In this document: piece by piece, positions 1 through 7,286 of the stretch
Layout: every line of letters begins with the position of its first letter
How positions within the stretch are numbered: the stretch's first letter is position 1
Notes under the pieces: model-generated
Told to the model about the DNA's origin: nothing
What the model saw: only the letters and a program-made list of their open reading frames with translations
The model's database searches: none
Translations under genes and position numbers: made by a program
Origin: Pseudomonadota bacterium
GTDB lineage: Bacteria > Pseudomonadota > Alphaproteobacteria > Rhizobiales > Xanthobacteraceae
Direction: 5' to 3'
Assembly (NCBI GenBank): GCA_023390695.1
Contig: JAEWCJ010000390.1
Coordinates: 1 to 11,298, forward strand
DNA length: 11,298 nt

Positions 1-342
1 GCCTTCCTGCTGGTGCCGATGCTGATCTATTTCCTGCGCGTTCCCACCGCGACCGTGATCGGCACCTCGACGGTGCTGACGCTCGTCACGATGGGCTCGG
101 CCACCATCATGCATGCCACCACCAACCATCTGGTGGACGCGATGCTGGCGCTGATCCTGATGGTGGGCGGCGTCACCGGCGCGCAATTCGGCGCGCGCGC
201 CGGCCTGCTGATGAAACCGGAGCGCCTGCGCCTGTTGCTGGGCCTGCTGGTGCTGAGCGTTGGCCTGCGCTTTGCCGTCGATTTGCTGGTGGAGCCGAGC
301 GAGCTGTTCTCGCTCCGCGTCGTGAGCGGCGGCGGCACATGA
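1..342 (+). CDS. TauE/SafE family permease, C-terminal part (cut by window start)
   Basis: This is the last 113 codons of an integral membrane protein of the TauE/SafE (TSUP) family, whose members export sulfite, sulfoacetate or related anions across the inner membrane. The frame is open from base 1, so the true start lies outside the window. The fragment begins in the glycine-rich second-half signature (AFLLVPMLIYFL, usually preceded by GVGGG). It then has a conserved VIGTSTVLTLVTMGSA helix and two more hydrophobic segments, and ends in a short polar tail. The stop codon overlaps the ATG of the next gene by 4 bases (ATGA), indicating an operon and translational coupling. In alphaproteobacteria this permease type is commonly paired with a TIGR02186 protein, as here. 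The family is well supported; the transported substrate is not determined by the sequence. Confidence 0.88.
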   Translation, partial: AFLLVPMLIYFLRVPTATVIGTSTVLTLVTMGSATIMHATTNHLVDAMLALILMVGGVTGAQFGARAGLLMKPERLRLLLGLLVLSVGLRFAVDLLVEPSELFSLRVVSGGGT

Positions 343-1106
343 GAATCCTCCCCGCCCTCGCGATCGCTGCTATCGTCCTGACCGGCGGATCCGGCACCGC
401 CGTCGCCGAGCGGCTGATCTCGTCATTGAGCAGCCATCAGGTGCTGGTCTCGTCCAGTTTTGCCGGCGCGGAATTGGTGCTGTTCGGCTCGGTCGAGCGC
501 GACGGCGCGACGGTTCCCCGCCGTACCGGCTACAACATCGTGGTGACGGTCGCCGGCCCCCGGCAAACGCTGGTCACGCGGCGGAAGGACCGGATCTTCG
601 GAATCTGGGCCAATGCGCAATCGCGCACCTTCGTTGCAACCCCGTCCTATCTTGCGGTGCTGAGCAACAAGCCGCTCGACGACATCGCCAGCCTCAGCCT
701 GCAGCAGCGGCTGGACATCGGCATGGACAATGTCCCGCTGCCGGAAACATCGTCGATGCAGCCGACCGACCTGCTGTTTCGCGACGCGCTGATCCGCCTG
801 AAGAAGAGCCGGGGTCAGTATGTCGAGGATACCAGCGCCGTCACCTTCCTGACGCCCAATCTGTTTCGCGCCAGCATCCGGCTGCCGGCCGAGGCGCCGG
901 TCGGGAATTACGATGTCGAGATCAAGCTGTTTGCGGACGGAACGAACATCGCGCGCACGTCCTCTGCGCTGGAAGTCGTCAAGGTCGGCGTCGAGCAATT
1001 CGTGGCAAGCGCCGCACGCGACTACGGCTTCCTGTACGGGCTGTGCACCACGCTGATGGCGCTCTTCACCGGCTGGCTCGCCTCGATCGTGTTCCGGCGC
1101 GACTAG
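339..1106 (+). CDS. TIGR02186 family (Alph_Pro_TM) membrane-anchored periplasmic protein
   Basis: A 255-residue protein of the alphaproteobacterial family PF09608/TIGR02186, of unknown biochemical function. Residues 1-23 form a signal peptide (a hydrophobic AIAAIVLTGG core, likely cleavage after AVA). A beta-rich periplasmic region follows (about 24-228), including the SSFAGAELVLFGSV segment that resembles the start of an immunoglobulin-like fold. A single C-terminal transmembrane helix (about 229-252) ends in a short basic tail (FRRD), so the bulk should face the periplasm. The ATG overlaps the permease stop by 4 bases and lacks a strong Shine-Dalgarno, which fits translation by coupling. 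The constant pairing with TauE/SafE suggests an accessory role in anion or sulfur-compound export, but that is inference. The gene ends in TAG directly against the palindromic repeat. Confidence 0.85.
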   Translation: MRILPALAIAAIVLTGGSGTAVAERLISSLSSHQVLVSSSFAGAELVLFGSVERDGATVPRRTGYNIVVTVAGPRQTLVTRRKDRIFGIWANAQSRTFVATPSYLAVLSNKPLDDIASLSLQQRLDIGMDNVPLPETSSMQPTDLLFRDALIRLKKSRGQYVEDTSAVTFLTPNLFRASIRLPAEAPVGNYDVEIKLFADGTNIARTSSALEVVKVGVEQFVASAARDYGFLYGLCTTLMALFTGWLASIVFRRD

Positions 1107-1107
1107 G

Positions 1108-1148
1108 GCGTTTTCCAGCGAAGCGGGCGCCGGTTCACTGAAAAACGC
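1108..1148. repeat. Palindromic intergenic repeat, possible bidirectional terminator
   Basis: An imperfect inverted repeat with 15-base arms (1108-1122 and 1134-1148) and an 11-base GC-rich loop. Arms match at 13 of 15 positions. Both mismatches become G-U wobbles when the minus strand is transcribed, so the PdeM-side RNA can form a continuous 15-bp stem, while the plus-strand RNA has two C-A mismatches. It fills the gap between two convergent genes, starting 2 bases after the TIGR02186 stop and ending 18 bases before the PdeM stop. From memory it resembles a palindrome (GCGTTTTCGAGCGAA... ending ...AAAACGC) very common between genes in Bradyrhizobium and relatives. No T-tract follows either arm, so a terminator role is plausible rather than shown. 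Confidence 0.6.
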
Positions 1149-1166
1149 GCCCCATCGAAAAGCGAA

Positions 1167-1883
1167 TCATTCCGGCAGGCAGCGCAGCGCCGGCACGGCG
1201 TAGAGACGCGTAGCGCCCAGCATATGAGCGACGAATTCGGCCCCCTCGAAAACCGCATGAAAAGCGCGGTTGCGGATGTTCAGGCCGCCGGTGAAGGCGC
1301 CGAAAGCGGGCATCACCATGCGGCGACCATTGTTGGCAAAGCATTTGCGGCTGACCGTGCGGCCGCGCGCAGAGACCCGCGCCAGCGGATGCAGATGCCC
1401 GGCGATTTCGGCATCGTCTCCGGCCGCCGACGGCTCATGCCGGAAAGCGATCTCGCCGACCTGGACCTGATCGCAGAAACTTCCGCCAATGCCGACCGCA
1501 GGATCCGGATCGTGATTGCCCGCGATCCAGATCCAGTCCCGGCCGCGCTGCAATCCGCACAATGCCGACCGGTCGTGTTCGGTCAGCCGCGTCGGGCCAT
1601 CGCCGTCGTGGAAACTGTCGCCGAGGCAGATGACCAGCCGCGGATCGTAGCGCACAATGACCTGCTGAAGCCGCGCCAGCGTCGCGCGGGTATCATAGGG
1701 CGGCAGAAACTGGCCGCGGCGCGCGAAACTCGATCCCTTTTCGAAATGCAGATCGGCCACGCATAGCAGCCGCTGTTCCGGCCAATAAAGCGCTCCGGAC
1801 AGATCCGCATGCAAAGCGGCGCCGGCGAGTTCCACATCCTCACCGCCGGCCGGAACCGTTGTGTGGACTGCCGTTCCAGCCAC
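1167..1883 (-). CDS. pdeM: Ligase-associated DNA damage response endonuclease PdeM (metallophosphoesterase)
   Basis: A 238-residue calcineurin-like metallophosphoesterase of the TIGR04123 family. The Pseudomonas putida homologue (MPE) is known as a manganese-dependent single-strand DNA endonuclease. Metal-site motifs are all present: D44-x-H46 (VADLHFEKG), G88-D89 with H92 (LGDSFHD), G122-N123-H124-D125, H149 in FRHEP, and G162-H163-L164-H165. The DLHFEKGSSFARRG stretch is typical of the family. The start is GTG, chosen because GGAGG (minus strand of 1890-1894) lies 6 bases upstream and because the protein then has family length. The gene overlaps the 3' end of the helicase gene by 44 bases, so the two are cotranscribed. 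It should act on nucleic acid in the cytoplasm during repair with its three neighbours. Family assignment is very secure; the in vivo substrate is not established. Confidence 0.94.
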   Translation of the reverse strand: MAGTAVHTTVPAGGEDVELAGAALHADLSGALYWPEQRLLCVADLHFEKGSSFARRGQFLPPYDTRATLARLQQVIVRYDPRLVICLGDSFHDGDGPTRLTEHDRSALCGLQRGRDWIWIAGNHDPDPAVGIGGSFCDQVQVGEIAFRHEPSAAGDDAEIAGHLHPLARVSARGRTVSRKCFANNGRRMVMPAFGAFTGGLNIRNRAFHAVFEGAEFVAHMLGATRLYAVPALRCLPE

Positions 1884-4431
1884 CCATTGCCTCCTTCACC
1901 AGATCGCCGGCCGCTTCCGCCAAAAGTGCGTCCGACGCCTCGCCATAGACGTTTTCCCGCCCGATCTCCAGCATCACCGGCACAGCAAGCGGCGAGACCT
2001 GTTCCAGCGATTTATGGACGATTCGCCCCTTGATGCGTGTGAGCATTTCGCCGAGCCGCTTGATATCGAGCAGGCCCGTGGCCGCGTCCTCCCAGGCGGC
2101 CCGCAGCAACAGGTGATCCGGCTGATGCTTGCGCAGCACGTCGTAGACGAGATCGGTCGAAATCGTGACCTGCCGGCGCGTCTTGTCCTGTCCGGGAAAC
2201 CGCCGCTCGATCAGTCCGGCAATCACCGCGCATTGCCGGAAGCTGCGCTTCATCAGCGGCGTTTCGACGAGCCACGCTTCCAGATCATCGCCAAGCATGT
2301 CTTCCGCGAACAGAGCGTCGAGCGACAATTGCCCCTTTCTTGCCGCCTGGCCGATGTCGCCCAGTCCCCACACCGCGAGCGCATATTCGTTGGCGACAAA
2401 CCCGAGCGGCCGCAGACGGGCCCGCTCAAGCCGGCGGGTCAGCAACATGCCGAGCGTCTGGTGCGCCAGACGCCCCTCGAACGGATAGCAGACGAGATAA
2501 TGTTTATCCGCGCGCGGAAACGTCTCGACCAGAAGATCGTCAACGCCCGGCACCACCGACTTCCATTTCTGGATGTCGAGCCATTCGTGCACGGAATCGG
2601 GCAAGCCGCGCCATTGCCTGTCATCCGCCAGAAGCGCCCGCACCCTCGCCGCCAGATAGGTCGAGAGCGGAAATTTTCCGCCTGCGTAAGACGGCACTTT
2701 CGCGTCGGCATCGTTGCTGCGCGACACATAGACTTCGTTCTCGACCACCGCCTCGTAGCGCAGGATTTCTCCGGCGAAAACGAAGGTGTCGCCCGGACTG
2801 AGCAGTTCGACGAAATATTCCTCGACCTCGCCGAGCATGCGGCCGCCCCGCACGATCGCACCGGTTTGACCGTCTCCGCGATGGCGGGAACGCACAAGCC
2901 GCACCTTCAGCATCGGCGATTCCACGATGGTGCCGACATTCATCCGGTATTGTTGCGCGAACCGCGGATGCGTCACGCGCCAGCGGCCGGTCTTGTCCTG
3001 CCTGATCTTGGCGTAACGTTCATAGGCGCGCAGCGCATATCCGCCGGTCGCGACGAAATCGACGGCAGCGTCGAAATCCGGACGGGTCAGGGCCGCATAG
3101 GGAACGGCACTGCGGACTTCGGCGAACAGCGTATCGGCATCGAACGGTTCGCCGCAAGCCGCCCCCAGAATATGCTGCGCCAGTACATCAAGCGCGCCCG
3201 TCCGCAACGGCGGCGTATCCTGCGCGTGCTCGGCAACGGCGTCGATCGCCGCACGGCATTCCAGGACCTCGAAGCGATTGGCGGGCACCAGGACGCCGCG
3301 AGACGGCTCGTCCAGCCTGTGATTGGCACGGCCGATCCGCTGCAGCAGACGCGACGATCCCTTGGGGGCACCGACATTGATGACGAGATCGACGTCGCCC
3401 CAGTCCACGCCGAGATCCAGCGACGATGTGCAAACGACCGCCCGCAGACGCCCGCGCACCATCGCGTCCTCGACCTTGCGGCGCTGGGCGACATCGAGCG
3501 AGCCATGATGCAGGGCAATGCCCAGCCCATCGTCATTGAGATCCCACAATTCGCGAAAGATCATCTCCGCCTGGCTGCGGGTATTCACGAAGATCAGCGT
3601 GGTCTTGTGTTTCTTGATGAGCTCATAGATCGCCGGATAGGCGTGACGCGCGGTGTGGCCTGCCCAGGGAAACCCCTCGCCCGGCTCCATCATTGTGAGA
3701 TGCGGCTCGGCGCCTCCCGCGGCAACGACGAGATCGGCGAAGGCCGCCGCGCCCGGCGGCTGCGGCACCAGAAAGCGGCATAGCGCCTGCGGGTCGGCGA
3801 CGGTCGCCGACAGTCCGATGGTTTGCAGATCGGTGGCCAGACGGAACAACCGCGCCAGACCGAGCGACAGGAGGTCGCCTCGTTTCGAGGTCACCAGCGA
3901 GTGCAGTTCGTCGAGCACGACGCGCTTGAGCGAACCGAACAGATACGGCGCGTCGGCCGATGCCAGCAGCAACGCCAGTTGTTCCGGCGTGGTGAGCAGG
4001 ATGTCGGGCGGATCGCGGCGCTGGCGGGTCCGCTTGGAGACCGGGGTGTCGCCGGTCCGGGTCTCCAGGCGGATCGGAAGCCCCATTTCGGCGACGGGCG
4101 CTTCGAGATTGCGGGCGATGTCGACCGCAAGCGCCTTGAGCGGAGAAATATAAAGGGTGTGCAGACCTCCGGACCGGCGGATTTCCTGGCCGGTGGACAC
4201 CAGATTGCGCGCGGCCGCCCCTCGCTCGTGCAATTCGACAAGCGTCGGCAGAAAGCCGGCCAGGGTTTTGCCGCCGCCGGTCGGAGCGATCAGCAGCACC
4301 GACGTCCCCGCGCGGCTGCGCTTCAGCAATTCGGTCTGGTGCGCGCGCGGCTGCCACCCGCGGCCGGCAAACCAGCGATTGAATACATCGGGCAGTGCGG
4401 ATGTCGGGGCAATGGTGTCGAGGGTGGTCAC
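1840..4431 (-). CDS. Ligase-associated DNA damage response DEXH-box helicase (Lhr-like)
   Basis: An 863-residue superfamily 2 helicase of the TIGR04121 family, related to the core of Lhr. It is expected to be an ATP-driven 3'-to-5' single-strand translocase that unwinds duplexes for the nuclease and ligase partners. Motifs in order: Walker A APTGGGKT (49-56), ISPLKALA (95-102), TTPEQLALLL (147-156), DELH box (174-177), motif III GLSAT (206-210), FVNTRSQAE (281-289), and motif VI QRIGRANH (364-371). The winged-helix and C-terminal Lhr-type domains occupy the remaining roughly 490 residues, and the length is normal for the family. The start is GTG at 4431, because an in-frame TAA lies four codons upstream. 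No good Shine-Dalgarno precedes it. It is transcribed divergently from the exonuclease gene and overlaps pdeM by 44 bases at its 3' end. Confidence 0.95.
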   Translation of the reverse strand: MTTLDTIAPTSALPDVFNRWFAGRGWQPRAHQTELLKRSRAGTSVLLIAPTGGGKTLAGFLPTLVELHERGAAARNLVSTGQEIRRSGGLHTLYISPLKALAVDIARNLEAPVAEMGLPIRLETRTGDTPVSKRTRQRRDPPDILLTTPEQLALLLASADAPYLFGSLKRVVLDELHSLVTSKRGDLLSLGLARLFRLATDLQTIGLSATVADPQALCRFLVPQPPGAAAFADLVVAAGGAEPHLTMMEPGEGFPWAGHTARHAYPAIYELIKKHKTTLIFVNTRSQAEMIFRELWDLNDDGLGIALHHGSLDVAQRRKVEDAMVRGRLRAVVCTSSLDLGVDWGDVDLVINVGAPKGSSRLLQRIGRANHRLDEPSRGVLVPANRFEVLECRAAIDAVAEHAQDTPPLRTGALDVLAQHILGAACGEPFDADTLFAEVRSAVPYAALTRPDFDAAVDFVATGGYALRAYERYAKIRQDKTGRWRVTHPRFAQQYRMNVGTIVESPMLKVRLVRSRHRGDGQTGAIVRGGRMLGEVEEYFVELLSPGDTFVFAGEILRYEAVVENEVYVSRSNDADAKVPSYAGGKFPLSTYLAARVRALLADDRQWRGLPDSVHEWLDIQKWKSVVPGVDDLLVETFPRADKHYLVCYPFEGRLAHQTLGMLLTRRLERARLRPLGFVANEYALAVWGLGDIGQAARKGQLSLDALFAEDMLGDDLEAWLVETPLMKRSFRQCAVIAGLIERRFPGQDKTRRQVTISTDLVYDVLRKHQPDHLLLRAAWEDAATGLLDIKRLGEMLTRIKGRIVHKSLEQVSPLAVPVMLEIGRENVYGEASDALLAEAAGDLVKEAMGGWNGSPHNGSGRR
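1890..1894 (-). promoter_or_regulatory. Shine-Dalgarno for pdeM
   Basis: GGAGG on the minus strand, 6 bases before the GTG at 1883. It lies inside the last codons of the helicase gene and fixes the PdeM start. A nearby ATG (minus strand of 1885-1887) is in the helicase frame and is not a PdeM start. Confidence 0.75.
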
Positions 4432-4487
4432 GGCGACAGGTTAAATCTGCGACCATGGCAAGGTCGAGGCCGCAAAGGCGGTTCCGG
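4432..4487. promoter_or_regulatory. Divergent intergenic region of the repair cluster
   Basis: Only 56 bases separate the helicase start from the chosen exonuclease start, so promoters for both arms must lie here or inside the 5' ends of the two genes. I see no convincing sigma-70 pair on either strand. A search by eye for the alphaproteobacterial SOS box (GTTC-N7-GTTC or GAAC-N7-GAAC) from here to 4530 finds none; one isolated GTTC occurs at 4481. Confidence 0.4.
4474..4478 (+). promoter_or_regulatory. Shine-Dalgarno for the exonuclease gene
   Basis: AAAGG, matching the CCUUU part of the anti-Shine-Dalgarno, 9 bases before the ATG at 4488. It favours 4488 over the ATG at 4527, where an AAGGG ends only 2 bases before the start. 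Confidence 0.45.
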
Positions 4488-5573
4488 ATGTCTCGTCAAA
4501 CCCGTTTTACGACCTATGTAAGGGCGATGCGTGCGGAAGAGCTTTTGTTGCCGACACCGGCCGGCGTCTGCTGTCAGAAGGGCGGATTCTATATCGATCC
4601 GACACGGCCGGTCGATCTGGCCCTGATCACACATGCCCATTCCGATCATGCCCGTGCCGGCCACGGCGCCGTATTGGCGACGCAGGAAACGCTCGACATC
4701 ATGCGGTTGCGCTACGGGCCTGATTTTGCCGGATCCACCCAGGCCATTCGCTATGGCGAATGCATCAGGCTGCGCGACGTGACCGTCACCTTTCACCCGG
4801 CCGGACATGTGCTGGGGTCGGCACAGATCGCCGTGGAGGCCGATGGTCTGCGGATCGTGGCATCGGGCGATTACAAGGACGTCTCCGATCCCACCTGCAC
4901 GCCGTTTGAACTCGTGCCCTGCGATGTCTTCATCACCGAAGCCACCTTCGGACTTCCGGTCTTCCGCCACAGCGACCCCGACGCCGAGATCGCGAAGCTG
5001 CTGCACTCCGTGCGGCTGTTTCCGGAACGCGCGCATCTCGTCGGCGCCTATTCGCTCGGCAAGGCGCAGCGTGTCATCGCGCTGCTGCGGAAGGCGGGCT
5101 ACGACGAGACGATCTATCTGCACGGCGCGATGGAAAGCGTGACGCGCTATTACCAGCGCCGCGGCATCGCGCTTGGCGAGCTGCAACTGGTGCGCGACAA
5201 GAAAAAAGCGGAACTGGCCGGCACCGTCACCTTCTGCCCTCCGTCAAGTCTGAAGGAGGTGTGGTCGCGGCGTTTTCCCGATCCGGTGACCTGCTATGCC
5301 TCCGGCTGGATGCGGGTCCGGGCCCGCGCGCGGCAAAGCCAGGTGGAATTGCCGCTGGTGATTTCCGATCACGCCGACTGGGACGCATTGCGCACGACCG
5401 TCAAAGCCACGGGCGCCCGCGAGATCTGGGTGACGCACGGCCAGGAAGACGCGCTCGTGCATTGGTGCCAGACCGAAGGACTGAAGGCACGGCCGCTCGA
5501 TATCGTCGGCTATGGCGACGAGGACGAGACCGACGGCGTGGCCGACGCCGGGCAGGCGGGAAACCCGGCATGA
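4488..5573 (+). CDS. Ligase-associated DNA exonuclease (metallo-beta-lactamase/beta-CASP fold)
   Basis: A 361-residue nuclease of the TIGR04122 family, related to SNM1/CPSF73-type enzymes; it probably trims DNA ends before ligation. Motif II is H49-A-H51-S-D53-H54 (THAHSDHA). The other metal-site and beta-CASP residues are also visible: H107 (PAGHVLGS), D128 (SGDYK), E151 (ITEATFG), the AYSLGKAQR segment (187-195), D294-H295 (ISDHADW) and H317 (VTHGQ). The start at 4488 is chosen for its Shine-Dalgarno. The ATG at 4527 (MRAEELLLPTPAG) is a real alternative, because family proteins usually begin close to that motif, and would give 348 residues. The open frame reaches back to 4395, but that extension would run into the helicase gene and has no family-like sequence. 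The stop overlaps the ligase ATG by 4 bases. Confidence 0.93.
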   Translation: MSRQTRFTTYVRAMRAEELLLPTPAGVCCQKGGFYIDPTRPVDLALITHAHSDHARAGHGAVLATQETLDIMRLRYGPDFAGSTQAIRYGECIRLRDVTVTFHPAGHVLGSAQIAVEADGLRIVASGDYKDVSDPTCTPFELVPCDVFITEATFGLPVFRHSDPDAEIAKLLHSVRLFPERAHLVGAYSLGKAQRVIALLRKAGYDETIYLHGAMESVTRYYQRRGIALGELQLVRDKKKAELAGTVTFCPPSSLKEVWSRRFPDPVTCYASGWMRVRARARQSQVELPLVISDHADWDALRTTVKATGAREIWVTHGQEDALVHWCQTEGLKARPLDIVGYGDEDETDGVADAGQAGNPA

Positions 5574-7276
5574 ACCGCTTTGCAGAGTTGCTGGACCGCC
5601 TGACCTACGAGCATGCGCGCAACAGCAAGCTGCGCCTGATGACGGATTATTTTGCGAATACGCCCGATCCAGAGCGCGGCTTTGCGCTCGCCGCTCTGAC
5701 CGGCACATTGTCGTTCCGGCATGCCAAACCAAACGTGATCCGCACCTTGATCGCGGAACGCACCGATCCCGTCCTGTTCGCCTTGTCGCGCGATTTCGTC
5801 GGCGACACCGCTGAAACGGTGGCGTTGATGTGGCCGACGCCCGCGCACGCAGATCCCAACGACATACCCGGCCTCTCGAACGTCGTCACGACGCTCTCGA
5901 CGCTGGGAAAAACGCAGTTGCCTGCCCAATTGGCGCGCTGGCTTGACGCGCTCGACGAGACCGGCCGCTGGGCACTGCTCAAGCTAGTGATGGGCGCATT
6001 GCGCATCGGCGTCTCGGCGCGGCTCGCAAAAACCGCGGTCGCCGCCATCGGCGACAAGGACGTCACAGACATCGAATTGATGTGGCCCAATCTTGCGCCG
6101 CCCTATTCCGAATTGTTCGCCTGGCTGGAAGGCCGCGGCGAAAAGCCGGCAACACGCGATCCCGCACCCTTCCGGCCCGCGATGCTGGCGCATGCCGTTG
6201 AAGAGACCGATTTCGGAAAACTCACAGCAGCCGATTTCATCGCCGAATGGAAATGGGACGGCATCCGGGTCCAGGCCTCCGCCGGTAAGGATGAGAAGGG
6301 CCATCACGTCGCGCGAATGTATTCGCGCACCGGCGAGGAGATTTCCCGGAGTTTTCCCGATCTGCTGGCATCGTTGCGGTTCGAAGGCTCGATCGACGGC
6401 GAGCTTCTGATCATGCGCGAGGGGCGCGTTCAGTCCTTCAACGTGCTGCAGCAGCGTTTGAACCGCAAATCGGTGACGCCCGGCCTGCTGACCGACTTTC
6501 CCGCGCATCTGCGCGCCTACGATCTGCTGACCGACGGCGGCGAGGACCTGCGCGAGATGCCGTTCGAGCAGAGGCGCCTGCGGCTGGAACGGTTCATCAG
6601 GGATCTCGAAGATCCGCGCATCGATATCTCTCCGCTCGTGCCGTTCTCGACCTGGGTGGAATTGACGGCCGCGCGCACCGATCCCGCCGCTGCCGGCGCC
6701 GGCGAGGATGCGGGCGCGGTCGAGGGCGTCATGCTCAAGCGGCGTGACGCGCCTTATGTGCCCGGCCGCCCGAAAGGACTGTGGTGGAAGTGGAAGCGGG
6801 ACCCGTTCACGATCGACGCGGTGCTGATGTATGCGCAGCGCGGCAGCGGCAAGCGCTCGTCCTATTATTCCGATTATACCTTCGGCGTCTGGGTCGCCGG
6901 CGACGGCGGCGATGGCGACGCGCTGGTGCCGGTCGGCAAGGCCTATTTCGGCTTTACCGACGAGGAACTGCTGAAAATCGACCGGTATGTCCGCAAGAAC
7001 ACCGTGGAACGTTTCGGGCCGGTGCGGGAAGTGGTGCACGAAGGCGGGAAAGGGCTTGTTCTCGAGGTTGCTTTCGAGGGCTTGCAGCGCTCCACCCGCC
7101 ACAAATCGGGCCTTGCCATGCGCTTTCCCCGCATCAGCCGGCTGCGCTGGGACAAGCCGCCGCACGAAGCCGACCGCCTGGAGACGCTGGAAAAGATGCT
7201 GGAATCCATTGAAAGGGGTCGGCTAAGTCCTTTAATAGCTGACGGCATGCGCGGCGCCCGTACCGCGGCGGATTGA
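5570..7276 (+). CDS. ATP-dependent DNA ligase of the damage response cluster
   Basis: A 568-residue ATP-dependent DNA ligase of the TIGR04120 type. It seals 3'-OH/5'-phosphate nicks through ligase-AMP and DNA-adenylate intermediates, using ATP, unlike the NAD-dependent housekeeping LigA. An N-terminal helical DNA-binding domain covers about residues 1-200. The nucleotidyltransferase domain follows, with motif I K228-W-D-G-I-R (the adenylated lysine is K228), motif Ia SRTGEEIS (252-259), motif III SIDGELL (274-280), motif IV EGVMLK (385-390) and motif V WWKWKR (405-410). An OB-fold runs from about 412 to 535. The ATG sits in an ATGA overlap with the exonuclease stop, which rejects the much longer in-frame extension upstream to 5261. 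The last 25 or so residues are not obviously family-like, and their codons (including TTA) are AT-rich, perhaps because a promoter for the next gene lies there. Confidence 0.95.
   Translation: MNRFAELLDRLTYEHARNSKLRLMTDYFANTPDPERGFALAALTGTLSFRHAKPNVIRTLIAERTDPVLFALSRDFVGDTAETVALMWPTPAHADPNDIPGLSNVVTTLSTLGKTQLPAQLARWLDALDETGRWALLKLVMGALRIGVSARLAKTAVAAIGDKDVTDIELMWPNLAPPYSELFAWLEGRGEKPATRDPAPFRPAMLAHAVEETDFGKLTAADFIAEWKWDGIRVQASAGKDEKGHHVARMYSRTGEEISRSFPDLLASLRFEGSIDGELLIMREGRVQSFNVLQQRLNRKSVTPGLLTDFPAHLRAYDLLTDGGEDLREMPFEQRRLRLERFIRDLEDPRIDISPLVPFSTWVELTAARTDPAAAGAGEDAGAVEGVMLKRRDAPYVPGRPKGLWWKWKRDPFTIDAVLMYAQRGSGKRSSYYSDYTFGVWVAGDGGDGDALVPVGKAYFGFTDEELLKIDRYVRKNTVERFGPVREVVHEGGKGLVLEVAFEGLQRSTRHKSGLAMRFPRISRLRWDKPPHEADRLETLEKMLESIERGRLSPLIADGMRGARTAAD
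7209..7236 (+). promoter_or_regulatory. Sigma-70-like promoter inside the ligase 3' end
   Basis: TTGAAA (7209-7214), a 16-base spacer, then TTTAAT (7231-7236): five of six matches to each consensus hexamer. The expected transcription start is about 40 bases before the ATG of the small membrane protein. An inverted repeat (7218-7225 with 7236-7243, eight pairs including one G-U) overlaps the -10 element and could bind a regulator. This is unusually consensus-like for GC-rich alphaproteobacterial DNA. It is inferred from sequence only. Confidence 0.42.
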
Positions 7277-7286
7277 GGATTGATCG

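Noticed and set aside
1861..3783. A 640-codon open frame on the plus strand
   Set aside because: It lies wholly antisense to the helicase gene, which has all SF2 motifs. Its translation is arginine-, histidine- and glutamine-rich with no domain; it is a GC-bias shadow.
4395..4487. Exonuclease start at ATG 4395 or 4455
   Set aside because: These starts would overlap the helicase 5' end or lack a Shine-Dalgarno, and they add an arginine-rich stretch unlike the family N-terminus.
5261..5569. Possible N-terminal extension of the ligase
   Set aside because: The extension is out of frame within the exonuclease gene, is arginine- and glycine-rich, and matches nothing. The ATGA overlap at 5570 is the natural start.
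5984..7165. A 393-codon open frame on the minus strand
   Set aside because: It is antisense to the motif-complete ligase gene and has low-complexity shadow composition.
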